This document shows positions 24,148 through 32,698 of a stretch of 64,000 bases of DNA, one piece after another. A program made the position numbers and the translations under genes. How positions within the stretch are numbered: position 1 is the first letter of the stretch; each line of letters starts with the position of its first letter. The stretch comes from Rhodanobacter sp. DHB23 (GTDB lineage: Bacteria > Pseudomonadota > Gammaproteobacteria > Xanthomonadales > Rhodanobacteraceae). The notes beneath the pieces were generated by a model. The model was not told the origin of the DNA, searched no databases, and saw only the letters and a program-made list of their open reading frames with translations. The stretch is from the NCBI RefSeq assembly GCF_014842975.1, contig NZ_JACYXK010000028.1, positions 1 to 64,000 on the forward strand. The letters run 5' to 3'.

Positions 24148-24825
24148 ATGCCGCTTCAACGCGACGACGACATTCAGGCCAGCCCGCCCCTGCGGCGGTT
24201 GCGCAGCGGGCAATGGCGCAGCATGGCACCCTTGCTGCAACGCGAGACGGGGCGGCGCGCGCTGCGCATCGGCGTGGCCGACGACGATGCGGTGCCGCCG
24301 CTGCCCGGCATGACGTGGACGCGGCTGTGGCTGGCGCGCGACGGCTACCACGGCGACTTGCGTGGACATGCCGACGAACCGTTGCCCTTCGTCGACGAAG
24401 CCTTCGATTTCGTCTGGCTGCAGCATGCGCTGGAACCCGCGCCGCAAACGGCCGCGCTGCTGGCCGAGGCCTGCCGTGTATTGGTGCCTGGCGGCATGCT
24501 GGCGATCACCGCGGTGCATCCGCTGGGTGGCTGGGCGCCCTGGTTCTGCTGGCGCGCACGCGGGCAGCGGCAGTCGCTGCAGTGGCCCTGGCGGCTGCGC
24601 CGGCAATTGCAGCGCGACGGGTTGGAGATCGAGAACCAGCGCCGGCTGGGCGCGCAGCGGCCGGGTGCCAGGCTGGTCGGCGACAACCGCTGGGGCGGTG
24701 CCTACCTGATGCTGGCGCGCAAGCAACGACGCATTGCCATTCCCCTGAAACTGCGGCCGCTGCCGGCACATGCGCCGGTGAACGCGCGCCTGTCGCCGGG
24801 TACCCGGCGGCATTCCGTATCCTGA
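24148..24825 (+). CDS. Class I SAM-dependent methyltransferase (family unclear)
   Basis: The 225-aa product has a methyltransferase-11-like core: LPFVDEAFDFVWLQHALEPAPQ followed by EACRVLVPGGMLAITAVHPLGGW, matching motifs II and III. The usual glycine-rich SAM motif I is weak: RRALRIGVAD stands in that place. The gloB-methyltransferase-rnhA-dnaQ order is conserved in related Gammaproteobacteria, but the substrate is unknown to me. The ATG at 24148 is chosen by proximity of conserved sequence; the frame opens at 24046. rnhA follows after 12 bp. Confidence 0.8.
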   Translation: MPLQRDDDIQASPPLRRLRSGQWRSMAPLLQRETGRRALRIGVADDDAVPPLPGMTWTRLWLARDGYHGDLRGHADEPLPFVDEAFDFVWLQHALEPAPQTAALLAEACRVLVPGGMLAITAVHPLGGWAPWFCWRARGQRQSLQWPWRLRRQLQRDGLEIENQRRLGAQRPGARLVGDNRWGGAYLMLARKQRRIAIPLKLRPLPAHAPVNARLSPGTRRHSVS

Positions 24826-24837
24826 CTGGAAAACCGT

Positions 24838-25287
24838 GTGACGACCGACGAAGTACAAGCCTTCACCGACGGCGCCTGCCTCGGCAACCCCGGGCCCGGC
24901 GGCTGGGCGGCCCTGCTGCGCGCCAGGGGGCATGAGCGCCTGCTGGCAGGCGGCGAGGCCGATACCACCAACAATCGCATGGAGCTGATGGCGGCGATCG
25001 GGGCGCTGGAGGCCTTGACCCGCCCCTGTGCCGTGCTGCTCACCACCGACTCGCGCTACGTGATGCAGGGCATCGAGCAATGGCTGCCGAAGTGGCGCGC
25101 GAACGGCTGGCGCACCGCCGACAAGAAGCCGGTGAAGAACCAGGATTTGTGGGAGCGTCTTTCCGCCGCCACCGGCAACCATCGCGTGCGCTGGCAGTGG
25201 GTGAAGGGGCACAACGGCCACGCCGAGAACGAGCGCGTGGACCAGGCCGCTCGCGAGCAGGCGGAACAGCGCAGGAGCCAGGCATGA
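24838..25287 (+). CDS. rnhA: Ribonuclease HI
   Basis: RNase HI degrades the RNA strand of RNA-DNA hybrids during replication. The 149-aa product has the catalytic carboxylates Asp11 ([14 protein letters not shown]), Glu49 (NNRMEL), Asp71 (TTDSRYV) and Asp135, with the basic handle region [11 protein letters not shown]. The start is GTG at 24838; there is no ATG before the first catalytic motif. The stop overlaps dnaQ by four bases (ATGA), so both replication genes are coupled. Confidence 0.97.
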   Translation: MTTDEVQAFTDGACLGNPGPGGWAALLRARGHERLLAGGEADTTNNRMELMAAIGALEALTRPCAVLLTTDSRYVMQGIEQWLPKWRANGWRTADKKPVKNQDLWERLSAATGNHRVRWQWVKGHNGHAENERVDQAAREQAEQRRSQA

Positions 25288-26018
25288 GGCAGGTGGTGCT
25301 GGATACGGAAACCACCGGCCTCGAGGTACGCCAGGGGCACCGGCTGGTGGAGATCGCCTGCGTGGAAATGCTGGAGCGCCGCCTCACCGGACGCCACTGG
25401 CAGACCTACCTCAACCCCCAGCGCGCGATGGACGAAGGCGCCAGCCAGGTCACCGGCATCCGCGACGACTTCCTCGTGGACAAGCCGCTCTTCGCCGACA
25501 GAGTGGAGGAGTTCCTGGCCTTCATCGACGGCGCCGAACTGATCATCCACAACGCCAGTTTCGACGTGGGCTTCCTCAATGCGGAACTGGCGCGGCTGGG
25601 CGATGCCTTCGGCAGCATCGGCGATCGCTGCAGCGTGCTCGACACGCTGGCGATGGCACGCGAACGCTATCCCGGCCAGCGCAACAGCCTGGATGCCTTG
25701 TGCAAGCGCCTGGGCGTGGACAACTCGCGGCGCGACCTGCACGGCGGCCTGATCGATGCCCAACTGCTGGCCGACGTCTATCTCGCGATGACGTCCGGCC
25801 AGGTGGCGCTGGACCTGGCCTTCGAGCAGCCGCAGGAATCGGCGGCGGCCATTGCGGTCGCCGCGCCGCTGGTCCTGCGCGGGCGGCCGCGCGTGTTGCG
25901 CGCTTCCGCCGAAGAAGCCGTCATGCACGAGCAACGGCTCGATGCACTGGACAAGAGCGCAGGTGGCGTCAGCGTGTGGCGCAAGCTGGAGGCGCCTGCG
26001 GAAGCCGCCTCAGCTTGA
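25284..26018 (+). CDS. dnaQ: DNA polymerase III epsilon subunit (proofreading exonuclease)
   Basis: DnaQ supplies 3'-5' proofreading to the replicative polymerase. The 244-aa product has ExoI VLDTETTG (Asp7, Glu9), Exo[13 protein letters not shown] and ExoIII with His153 and Asp158 ([15 protein letters not shown]). The C-terminal tail after about 190 would carry the alpha-subunit-binding segment. The ATG at 25284 overlaps the rnhA stop. Its last 9 bases overlap the convergent phosphatase gene. Confidence 0.97.
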   Translation: MRQVVLDTETTGLEVRQGHRLVEIACVEMLERRLTGRHWQTYLNPQRAMDEGASQVTGIRDDFLVDKPLFADRVEEFLAFIDGAELIIHNASFDVGFLNAELARLGDAFGSIGDRCSVLDTLAMARERYPGQRNSLDALCKRLGVDNSRRDLHGGLIDAQLLADVYLAMTSGQVALDLAFEQPQESAAAIAVAAPLVLRGRPRVLRASAEEAVMHEQRLDALDKSAGGVSVWRKLEAPAEAASA

Positions 26019-26711
26019 GCGCACCAGGATCGCGGTGATGTTGTCCTTGCCGCCGCGATCCAGCGCGTTCAGCAGCAGCTGATCCACGCACTCCTGCGCG
26101 GCGAGGTCGGTGCGCGCCACCGTGCGGGCGATCGACGCCGCGTCGAGGTCCTCGGTCAACCCGTCGCTGCACAGCAGGAAGCCCATGCCCGGCGCGAGGC
26201 GGCCATGCGCCATGCCCACGTGCAATTGCGCGGCCGCGGTGATGCCCAGCGCCTGCGTCAGCACGTTGCGGTTCGGATGGCGTGCGGTGTGCGCCGGATC
26301 CAGCTTGCCTGCCGCGACCAGGGCCTGCACCAGCGAATGATCGTGGCTGATCTGGCGCAGCTCGCGACCCGTGGCGTAGATGCGGCTGTCGCCCACCCAT
26401 GCCGCCTCGTAGCCGTCGTCGCCCAGGCGCAAGGCCGCGATGGTGCTGCCCATCGGCAAGGCGTTGCCGTGGTCGTGCGCCTGCGCCTTCAGGTGTTCGT
26501 TGGCGCCGTGGATGGCCTCGGCCAAGCCATGTCCGCGACCCACCAGTTCCACCACGCAGTCGCGCACTAGTGCCGACGCCACTTCGCCGTGCAGGTGGCC
26601 GCCCATGCCGTCGGCCACCAGGAACAGGCCGAGCGAAGCGTCGGCGTAATAGGTGTCCTCGTTGCGCGTGCGGCGCAGGCCGACGTGGGTTCCGTGTCCG
26701 AATTCGATCAT
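26010..26711 (-). CDS. PP2C-type serine/threonine phosphatase
   Basis: The 233-aa product is a full PP2C (PPM) catalytic domain: RRTRNEDTYYAD at the N-terminus, LFLVADGMGGHLHGEVAS near 30-46, GSTIAALRL near 88-96, AAWVGDSRIYATG near 104-116, and GLTEDLD with DNITAILV at the end. These are the metal-binding aspartate motifs of Stp1/PrpC-type phosphatases. No partner kinase gene is nearby, so the target is unknown. It converges on dnaQ with a 9-bp overlap of coding ends. Confidence 0.93.
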   Translation of the reverse strand: MIEFGHGTHVGLRRTRNEDTYYADASLGLFLVADGMGGHLHGEVASALVRDCVVELVGRGHGLAEAIHGANEHLKAQAHDHGNALPMGSTIAALRLGDDGYEAAWVGDSRIYATGRELRQISHDHSLVQALVAAGKLDPAHTARHPNRNVLTQALGITAAAQLHVGMAHGRLAPGMGFLLCSDGLTEDLDAASIARTVARTDLAAQECVDQLLLNALDRGGKDNITAILVRSS

Positions 26712-26871
26712 GGGGCTGTGGCGGAAGGCTGGGCTCGGAGCATGGCGGATGTTGGGGCGTGGTGCAAAGTGGGTGTCAGGATGATCGCTTGTCGGCCGCC
26801 GGGAGCATGTTGCCAGGGCGGAGAGTGCCGGCCCTTTCGCTGATCCGCAATGCTAGGTTCCCTGGGCAAGG

Positions 26872-26898
26872 TCCGCTTCCGCCCGGAAGCGGATTGTT
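26872..26898. terminator. Hairpin in the gap upstream of the zinc-ribbon gene
   Basis: A perfect 10-bp stem (TCCGCTTCCG at 26872-26881 with CGGAAGCGGA at 26884-26893) has a 2-nt centre and is followed by TTGTTTG. It lies in the 242-bp region between the phosphatase start and the zinc-ribbon gene. It could be a terminator or a leader hairpin. Confidence 0.45.
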
Positions 26899-26953
26899 TG
26901 CATTGATGGGCGAAATCGCTTTTTGGCCGGATCGAACCACACACGGAGTGAAC

Positions 26954-27500
26954 GTGGAGACCATCTGTCAGGCTTGTGCTTATCAACGGAAATCGACTGA
27001 TCAAGCGCCTGATTGGGAATGCCCGGCATGTGGCAAGGCGTACTCGAAAACATCACCGGGTTCGCCCGATCACTCCCGGGCAATGCACGGAACTCTCCGT
27101 CCGAGCCAGGTGAACCTGCCGCAGGCGAGGGCGCCTGCGCGAATTATCTGGCGGCACACTATGGATTACCGCAGACATACCGGGAAGGTTTCCTGCGACG
27201 TGTGGCGATTCCGGTGCTTGCGATGATAGCCATGCTCACCCTGATCGCTCTGCTCACGGCCATGCTCCTGGGGTCAAGCAGGCAGGGATCAGCGCTTGAC
27301 TGGTCGATCTTCCCCGTGGCCGGCCTCATGTTGCTGGCGGTGTGCTACGTGGCCAGCAATATGAGGCGGGGCATGACCATTCGCGCCAATTCGATCGAGA
27401 TCGCGCAAGCATTTTCCACACGGGTCATACGCGCCGGAAACGTACTCGGCTATGCAACCGATTATGTGCGAGTCAACCATCCTGTGTCGCCGGCAGATCG
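26954..27500 (+). pseudogene. Zinc-ribbon membrane protein, frameshifted and truncated
   Basis: A GTG start at 26954, with GGAG five bases upstream, begins a zinc ribbon: CQAC and CPAC pairs framing a conserved TDQAPDWE segment, followed by GKAYSKTS. This frame then loses resemblance and stops near 27226. A different frame (+1 relative) continues with two hydrophobic segments (VAIPVLAMIAMLTLIALLTA and IFPVAGLMLLAVCYVASNM) and a soluble stretch ending near 27475. Zinc ribbon plus membrane segments in one protein is a known architecture in related bacteria, so I infer a frameshift between about 27060 and 27140. The C-terminus runs into an IS4-type remnant. Alternatively these are two small unrelated genes. 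Confidence 0.5.
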
Positions 27501-27803
27501 CTGTGCGAACCCGGCATAGATGCGCCAGTCGCGCTGCTCGTTGGCGTCGGCCAAGGTGCTGCGTGCAATGTGTCCGCGGATACCCAGGTGATAGAAGCTT
27601 GGCTTGATGGGCACGCAGGCTGATCGCGATGCCGCGCAGGCTCTCGCGTCGGCGAGCCGGGCGAAGGCCATGCACAGGAACTGGTCGAGGCAGGTGAATC
27701 GCTTCACGTAGCGGTTGCCATGGAACTCGGCGACAGCCCACCGAAACGCGTGCAGCGGCAGGTGTTGCATGAGCTGCGCGAGAACAAGGCGGCCTTCGTG
27801 CAT
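27501..27803 (-). pseudogene. IS4-family transposase, N-terminal remnant
   Basis: The minus strand from 27803 reads MHEGRLVLAQLMQHLPLHAF, then FTCLDQFLCMAFARL, and later FYHLGIRGHIARSTLADANE plus QRDWRIYAGFAQ. This is the N-terminal DUF4372/DDE region of IS4-type transposases. In the middle the homologous segment (RESLRGIAISLRAHQAKL) lies in another frame, so two compensating frameshifts are present. The catalytic remainder is missing. Homology stops at the same point where the zinc-ribbon gene is cut off. Confidence 0.75.
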
Positions 27804-28070
27804 GACGGCGTCCTCCGGGGATGACGCCGCGTGGAATGTCGCCCGCGTCGAGATTCCATGAGGCATCGGCCCACTATGGCGAGTTGTACGGGCGCTGTGG
27901 TTGTCGCCTGCGACGATTCATCCTCGTTCGACTGCGATGATGTACTATCGAACGGCAAGCATCTCCCTCATTTCGTGCGCTACGCACGGTCGCCTCCGCG
28001 GCCGCCCGCCTCGCTCCCCCATCCATGCGTGACCCATCCTGCTCACGGGGTGGTGCTTCCGGGAGCGCAC

Positions 28071-28742
28071 ATGGCAGGTTATTCCACCCGCAACGAAAAA
28101 GTGCTCATCGGCGGGCACAGCTATCGCCTGCGCGTGCTCAGCGACAAGCAGCAGTTCTCCGATCCCGATGGCCATGGAGCACGGCTGGGCATTTCTTCTG
28201 CGCAATGGAGCCAGTTTGGCCAGGTGTGGCCATCTGGACGGCTGCTTGCGCAGGCCATGCACCGCTACAGGATCGCCAACAAGCGTATCCTCGAGCTTGG
28301 GTGCGGCATTGGATTGGCCAGCCTCGTCCTGCAGCGCCGGGGCGCCGATGTCACCGCTTCAGACATGCATCCCCTGGCCGGAGCTTTCCTGGCCTACAAC
28401 GCCGAACTCAACGCCCTGCCAGCCGTCCATTACCACCGCCTGCGCTGGCATGTACCCCAGCCCGCGCTCGGACATTTCGAGTTGATTATCGCCAGCGACG
28501 TGCTTTATGAGCGCGATCAACCCCTTCTGCTCGCTGGCGTGATCGAGCGACATGCTTCCCCGGTTGCTGAAGTGATGGTCACCGATCCCGGTCGTGGTCA
28601 TCGCGCGCAGTTCAGTAGCCTGTTGGCCGACCAGGGATTCGACCTGACTGAAAAACGCTGCCCCATGGATGACCAGGACGCCCCTCCGTACCGGGGCCGC
28701 CTGCTGCATTACATCCGTGCAAAACGATGTGCCTCAGCTTGA
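28071..28742 (+). CDS. Nnt1/METTL21-like SAM-dependent methyltransferase
   Basis: The 223-aa product has the fold markers of the lysine-methyltransferase-like/nicotinamide N-methyltransferase group: FGQVWPSGRLLAQAM, SAM motif I ILELGCGIGLASLVLQRRGA and motif II VTASDMHP, then ELIIASDVLYERDQP. Substrate unknown; relatives methylate proteins. The ATG at 28071 follows GGGAG at good distance; 80 codons of open frame upstream look noncoding. The last 16 bases overlap the downstream cysteine-cluster gene. The upstream 267 bp (27804-28070) hold no recognised gene. Confidence 0.82.
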   Translation: MAGYSTRNEKVLIGGHSYRLRVLSDKQQFSDPDGHGARLGISSAQWSQFGQVWPSGRLLAQAMHRYRIANKRILELGCGIGLASLVLQRRGADVTASDMHPLAGAFLAYNAELNALPAVHYHRLRWHVPQPALGHFELIIASDVLYERDQPLLLAGVIERHASPVAEVMVTDPGRGHRAQFSSLLADQGFDLTEKRCPMDDQDAPPYRGRLLHYIRAKRCASA

Positions 28743-29035
28743 AGCCGTCAAGCAGCCATGCTGCGGGAAAGGCCCATTGCTCGAGGTGCGAAGCGTTGTG
28801 CTGCCGCCTGATGGTTGTCCTCCAGCCCGAGGAAAAGATCCCGGTTCACCTGACCACCCGCCTGGACAATGGGCTCCACGTCATGGCGCGTGATGACGCG
28901 GGCTGGTGCGTGGCGGTCGACGGCATGCACATGCGTTGCGGAATCTACGAGAGCCGCCCCCAGGTATGCCGCCGGTTCGTCATGAACGGCCCGTACTGCC
29001 GCTTCGTTCGCGCGGAATCTTCGGAACCGCCATGA
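28727..29035 (+). CDS. YkgJ-family cysteine cluster protein
   Basis: The 102-aa product has the YkgJ/putative zinc- or iron-chelating pattern: HCSRCEALCC near 17-26, then single cysteines in GWCVAV, MRCGIYESRPQVCRRF and GPYC. These proteins are thought to bind a metal through conserved cysteines; the function is not defined. It starts inside the end of the methyltransferase gene (16-bp overlap), implying joint expression. Confidence 0.85.
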   Translation: MCLSLKPSSSHAAGKAHCSRCEALCCRLMVVLQPEEKIPVHLTTRLDNGLHVMARDDAGWCVAVDGMHMRCGIYESRPQVCRRFVMNGPYCRFVRAESSEPP

Positions 29036-29239
29036 GTCAACGGATGCCGGACGGCACCCATGGCATCCGGCGATGGCCTCTCGACCGATGGGAAGCTTCC
29101 TCATACGGGGCTCTTCGCGCCGGTTCGGAATTCGTTTCGTCACATCGACGTCGCCTGGCACGTTCCCTCCGCAGCCGATGCATCCGCTTCCTGTCCAGCA
29201 AGGCGGCATGCTGGAACCTCCCTCAAAGGTGCCTCTGTC

Positions 29240-29461
29240 ATGGCAAACGTATCCGGCAAGACAACGAACGGCTTCACGTACGAAGGCGACTATGAAAATG
29301 CCGATCCGGACCGGGTGATCTGGACCGCCACGTACCGGCGCAGTGGCGTCTTCTTCGGCATGCGGCACGGACGCATCAATGGAGTCCATGACATTCCCGT
29401 CAGCGAAATCGACGATGTGGTGAAGGACGACATCGAATCGACGTGGGTCCGATCCAGCTAG
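29240..29461 (+). CDS. Small hypothetical protein (73 aa)
   Basis: The 73-aa product begins MANVSGKTTNGFTYEGDYEN and ends DDVVKDDIESTWVRSS. It is hydrophilic and acidic with aromatic residues, no signal peptide and no cysteine. I do not recognise a family, but sequence composition is protein-like and the frame ends cleanly. The AAAGG element lies about 12 bases before the ATG. It follows the YkgJ gene after a 204-bp gap that holds no other recognised feature. Confidence 0.6.
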   Translation: MANVSGKTTNGFTYEGDYENADPDRVIWTATYRRSGVFFGMRHGRINGVHDIPVSEIDDVVKDDIESTWVRSS

Positions 29462-29592
29462 GAAGCGACCCCGGTCCGGATCGAAAGATCGGGCGCGCGA
29501 GCAACGCCATTGTCAGGCCGGAACAGACGAATCCCCAGGTTTGCTGGATGCGGCTTTGGACGGGATGGATGACCCGGGCTCGGGCCGGCCCT

Positions 29593-30000
29593 TCAACCGC
29601 ATATGCCTGCTGCCACCGGTGCAGCAAGGATGGGTTTGCCAAGTTGCCTCAACCAACGATAGTGCGAGGCGATGCCTGCGGCAAACGTGCGATGCTCAAG
29701 ATAGGCAACACCGAACTCGTGGCATGCATCTTTCACCACGCGCGAGACAGCCGGATAGTGCACATGCGAGATGTGCGGAAACAGGTGGTGCTCGACCTGA
29801 AAATTCAGGCCGCCGATCAACCAGGTGAGCACACGATTGCCTCGCGCAAAATCCACGGTGGTTTCCAGCTGATGAATCGCCCACGGCTTGTCGATCCGGA
29901 GGCTTCCCTTCATGCGGGACCGGGAAGGAAGCCGCTTCCACCACATGGGCCATCTGGAACACCAGCGCCAGCAGCACGCCTGCGACAGCGGCCGTCCATG
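29593..30000 (-). pseudogene. Fatty acid desaturase, C-terminal fragment
   Basis: The minus strand encodes KPWAIHQLETTVDFARGNRV, then GGLNFQVEHHLFPHISHVHY and HRTFAAGIASHYRWLRQLGK. This is the last third of acyl-CoA or acyl-lipid desaturases, with the third histidine box QVEHHLF. Just upstream the homologous segment LLALVFQMAHVVEAASFPVP lies in a different frame, so there is a frameshift near 29900. The first two histidine boxes are missing. About two-thirds of the gene is gone; the left end at 29593 is a stop codon and may be native. Confidence 0.8.
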
Positions 30001-30076
30001 CATCTCCTTGGGCACACTGGCAATGATGTTCTCGAAGGACGTAGGTGCTTCAGTTTTTCTCGGCTCATGGCGCACC

Positions 30077-30322
30077 TCACCAGGCTGCGCCGGACGGCAC
30101 GGCAAGGCCGCTGTCGCGGATCAGTTCAAAACCCAACCATCGAGTAGCCAGCAGCGTCGTGCTGTTCGTGGAGAACATGCTCGCCAACTGCTGCGCACCG
30201 CTGGTCGGATCGCTGGCCGGTTGCAGCGCGGCGTTCTCGCTGGCGTCCACCGCCACCGTGTCGCCTACGATGCCGCACGAAATTCGTACGCCAGTCGTAC
30301 ACAGCGAAAAACCGGTCTGGCG
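30077..30322 (-). pseudogene. Probable phage major capsid protein, C-terminal remnant
   Basis: An 82-codon minus-strand frame is open between a TAG (30323-30325) and a TGA (30077-30079), with no start codon near its beginning. It contains GDTVAVDASENAALQ, then TSGAQQLASMFSTNSTTLL and ATRWLGFELIRD. The run of surface-strand acidic residues followed by SMFxTNSxxLxATR resembles the end of HK97-fold major capsid proteins (typically a Q-T-N-x-x-G/A-L-R motif). The call is by pattern memory only and is unverified. No other phage structural gene is nearby. Confidence 0.45.
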
Positions 30323-30332
30323 CTAGGCAAGA

Positions 30333-30382
30333 AAAAAAGGCTACGCTTTTCGGCGTAACCCTTTGATTTCATTGGCGGAGGG
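30333..30382. other. Candidate left attachment site (tRNA-Ser 3' end remnant)
   Basis: An A-rich hairpin (AAGGCTACGC pairing imperfectly with GCGTAACCCTT, about 30339-30363) is followed by TTGGCGGAGGGGG. The latter matches the 3' end of the tRNA-Ser(CGA) at 35210 (TTGGCGGAGAGGG) with one mismatch. Orientation fits: terminator, then CCA end and acceptor stem reading into the island. The region 30323-30514 has no gene. Confidence 0.5.
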
Positions 30383-30514
30383 GGCTTCCCCGCGCCGCCA
30401 AGCCAGTCCCAGCCTTGCTTGGCGCCTCCGGCCGGGTTGACCCTCGAAGTTGACCAAGGGCGCGAACGGTATCAGGGAGCGGTCTGGCTGCCAAGTCTCA
30501 GGCAACCAGGAGCA

Positions 30515-30745
30515 TCAGCTTCGCTTCTTGAACACGCGATGGATATAGGCGAGCACCAGCATCAGGATCAGCGCATGAGACGCACCCGGCGCGTTGGGAT
30601 GCGGAAAGATCAGGGTGCCCACTTCCAGAGCAAGCCAGCCAAAGATGGCCGACAAACCCCAGGACAACTCTTGTTCGATCTTGCCCAGCAACCTCCCACG
30701 GTGCTTGTGGGGCAGGTTATCGGTGGGGCGATGGATGATGGACAT
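30515..30745 (-). CDS. Small membrane protein of unknown function
   Basis: The 76-aa product begins MSIIHRPTDNLPHKHRGRLL and has two hydrophobic segments (about 28-47, WGLSAIFGWLALEVGTLIF, and about 55-70, SHALILMLVLAYIH), ending in a basic KKRS. The start follows AGAGAGG eight bases upstream. I recognise no family. It is the leftmost gene of the tRNA-Ser island and is oriented with the XRE regulator. Confidence 0.6.
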   Translation of the reverse strand: MSIIHRPTDNLPHKHRGRLLGKIEQELSWGLSAIFGWLALEVGTLIFPHPNAPGASHALILMLVLAYIHRVFKKRS

Positions 30746-30888
30746 ATGGAGTGCCTCTCTGTGGTGGATGAGAGGCCAGGCTAACCCCGACAAAGTGCAG
30801 GGCAGTGCCGTCAAACTGCCATTCAACGCCCCCTCGGCGGCCCAAATCACACGGTGAGTGCCGCACGGGATGCTTTGGGACGTTACGC

Positions 30889-31197
30889 CTATTTCTGGGG
30901 CTTGGTTCGACCCTTCGCCGGTGTCCCCAAGGCCTGCTCGATTTCCTTGGCCCAGCGCACCAGGTCACCGCCACACGCATGGATCCAGTCGTGGATCTGC
31001 AAACCATCCAGCCGAACGGTGCCTCGTTCTGCCGAGGTGATGAATGATTGGGGACGCTGCAACAAGGCCGCCAGTTCGTCCTGGGTCAGATTGGCCCTTT
31101 CCCGGAAGGCACGGAGTGTGGCCAGGAATATGGGGTTCTCGGCACGGTAGACCGACTTGATCCCCAACTGCTTGGCAGATTTTCGCGCAAGCGCCAT
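30889..31197 (-). CDS. XRE-family (Cro/C1-type) transcriptional regulator
   Basis: The 102-aa product has a Cro/C1-type helix-turn-helix around RERANLTQDELAALLQRPQS and FITSAERGTVRLDGLQIHDW (about 30-75), flanked by a basic N-terminus and a short lysine-rich tail. The ATG at 31197 is preferred over a TTG four codons upstream because GGGGA precedes it. A CCCC-n9-GGGG inverted element (31203-31219 on the plus strand) overlaps that ribosome-binding site. No toxin partner is adjacent. Likely an island regulator. Confidence 0.82.
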   Translation of the reverse strand: MALARKSAKQLGIKSVYRAENPIFLATLRAFRERANLTQDELAALLQRPQSFITSAERGTVRLDGLQIHDWIHACGGDLVRWAKEIEQALGTPAKGRTKPQK

Positions 31198-31291
31198 GGT
31201 CGTCCCCAAACTTGTCGGGGATCAACCATATACGCCAACTTACGATACGCAGTTACATGAAGTTTAGATGAAAGCGATGATGGGCAAAGCC

Positions 31292-32491
31292 TCAACGACT
31301 GGCTTTGGGCAGGCTGGCCAGCAGCACCACCAGGGCGCGCAGATTGACGGCTCCGGTCTTGGCCAACAGCGCCCGGATCTGGGTGCGAACGGTGGCGATG
31401 CTGACCCGCGCCCGCTCGGCGTAGGCCTGGGGGCTGTGACCCTGCGCCAGCGCATCCGCCAACCGGGCCTCGGCGGCCGTGAGGCCGAAGGCTTGTTGAT
31501 ACAGGCGGCTGCCGGTGGCCTGGGCGTCCATCTGGGCCCGAACCAGCACCAGCACGGAAGCATTCCCGCCCGGAAGCATCGCTTCCTCCTGTCCAGTGCC
31601 GCCCGCCTTGGCTCGGGTGGCCGCTTCCAATCCCTTGGGCATCGTGAATCCGATCCCTTGCTCCCGCGGCAAGGGAAGCAACGAGAACAGGAGCGAGACC
31701 GCGCGCCCACCCACCGTGTGCACCACGGTCGTGGAACGGGCCTGACGGTCGGCTGTGACCTGTTTGAACAAGTCCCGCAGCGTGGCTCCGTAACCCCACG
31801 AGCGCCGGAAGCCCTGGGCAGTGAGCACGTCCCCCAACAACTGGTTCACGGCCTGATTGGCAAAAAGCACGTGTTGCCGATCATCCAAGATCAGGATGCC
31901 CTGGCCCAGGGTCTCCAAAGCAAAGAAGCCGGCCGCGGCGGCCCCGCGAACCTCGTCGGCCATGAACAACTGGCTGGCCCATCGGGACAGGTGATACATG
32001 AACCCTGAAACGGCGGCCCGCTTCTCGTCTGAGAACTGAGGGCGACCGATCAGATGATTGATGGCCACGTGGATGTTCTTGCCACCCCTTCGGTAAACGT
32101 TGCCGCCGATGACGTAACGAGGTCCATGCGGGATGAGGAAGTCCTGATAGAACTCGGATCCGCTGACAAATCGGTCATCGAGGAAGTCATGGCATGCCAC
32201 GACCACCCCGGTGGGGCTGGCCAAGCCGATGGCCAGCCGGGGATCAATGCGGAAGTAGTGCGCCAGGTAGTCCCGTTCTGCACCGGAAATCTGGGAACCC
32301 ACGGCAACGCTGGCAAACACGGACCCGGCCTCTTCGTCCTTGCCGACCAGGTGAAGCCCGTCGCAATCCAGTTGCTGGTTGATGCGATCCAGCACGTCCG
32401 GGATCTGATCCGGGCGAAGCACGCTTTCGTAAAGATCTGCGATCAAAACATCCTTCGACGACACCTTCTTCCCCTTGCCTCCCGAGGTCAC
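31292..32491 (-). CDS. LuxR-type transcriptional regulator with PAS-like sensor region
   Basis: The 399-aa product ends in a LuxR/GerE helix-turn-helix (about 335-395: FGLTAAEARLADALAQG, then VSIATVRTQIRALLAKTG). The N-terminal part (15-190) contains RPDQIPDVLDRINQQLDCDG and ends with a segment like LETLGQGILILDDRQHVLFA, which resembles a PAS strand pattern. The start is GTG at 32491; another GTG at 32464 has a better AGGGGA element and is possible. It is divergent from a lipoprotein pair and probably controls it; the ligand is unknown. Confidence 0.85.
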   Translation of the reverse strand: MTSGGKGKKVSSKDVLIADLYESVLRPDQIPDVLDRINQQLDCDGLHLVGKDEEAGSVFASVAVGSQISGAERDYLAHYFRIDPRLAIGLASPTGVVVACHDFLDDRFVSGSEFYQDFLIPHGPRYVIGGNVYRRGGKNIHVAINHLIGRPQFSDEKRAAVSGFMYHLSRWASQLFMADEVRGAAAAGFFALETLGQGILILDDRQHVLFANQAVNQLLGDVLTAQGFRRSWGYGATLRDLFKQVTADRQARSTTVVHTVGGRAVSLLFSLLPLPREQGIGFTMPKGLEAATRAKAGGTGQEEAMLPGGNASVLVLVRAQMDAQATGSRLYQQAFGLTAAEARLADALAQGHSPQAYAERARVSIATVRTQIRALLAKTGAVNLRALVVLLASLPKASR

Positions 32492-32698
32492 CCCACGATG
32501 CTCGGGGGCCGCGCTCCGGCTTGCATCATCACTTTTGTGGATGCCAATGCCAAGTTCGGTTGCTTAACTTCACTTCACCATGCGACCATCAATGTAATAC
32601 ATCATCTTTGTGTATTCATTTGAGTCGCGGGCACCCGGCTTGTCGAGAAATCTGACATGCCGGGTCAACCATCAACTTCGCGGACAGGGAACCCAAAA

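Noticed and set aside
27013-27519. A separate 168-aa membrane protein starting with ATG at 27013
   Set aside because: The start overlaps the zinc ribbon in another frame and lacks a ribosome-binding site; a frameshifted single gene explains both parts better.
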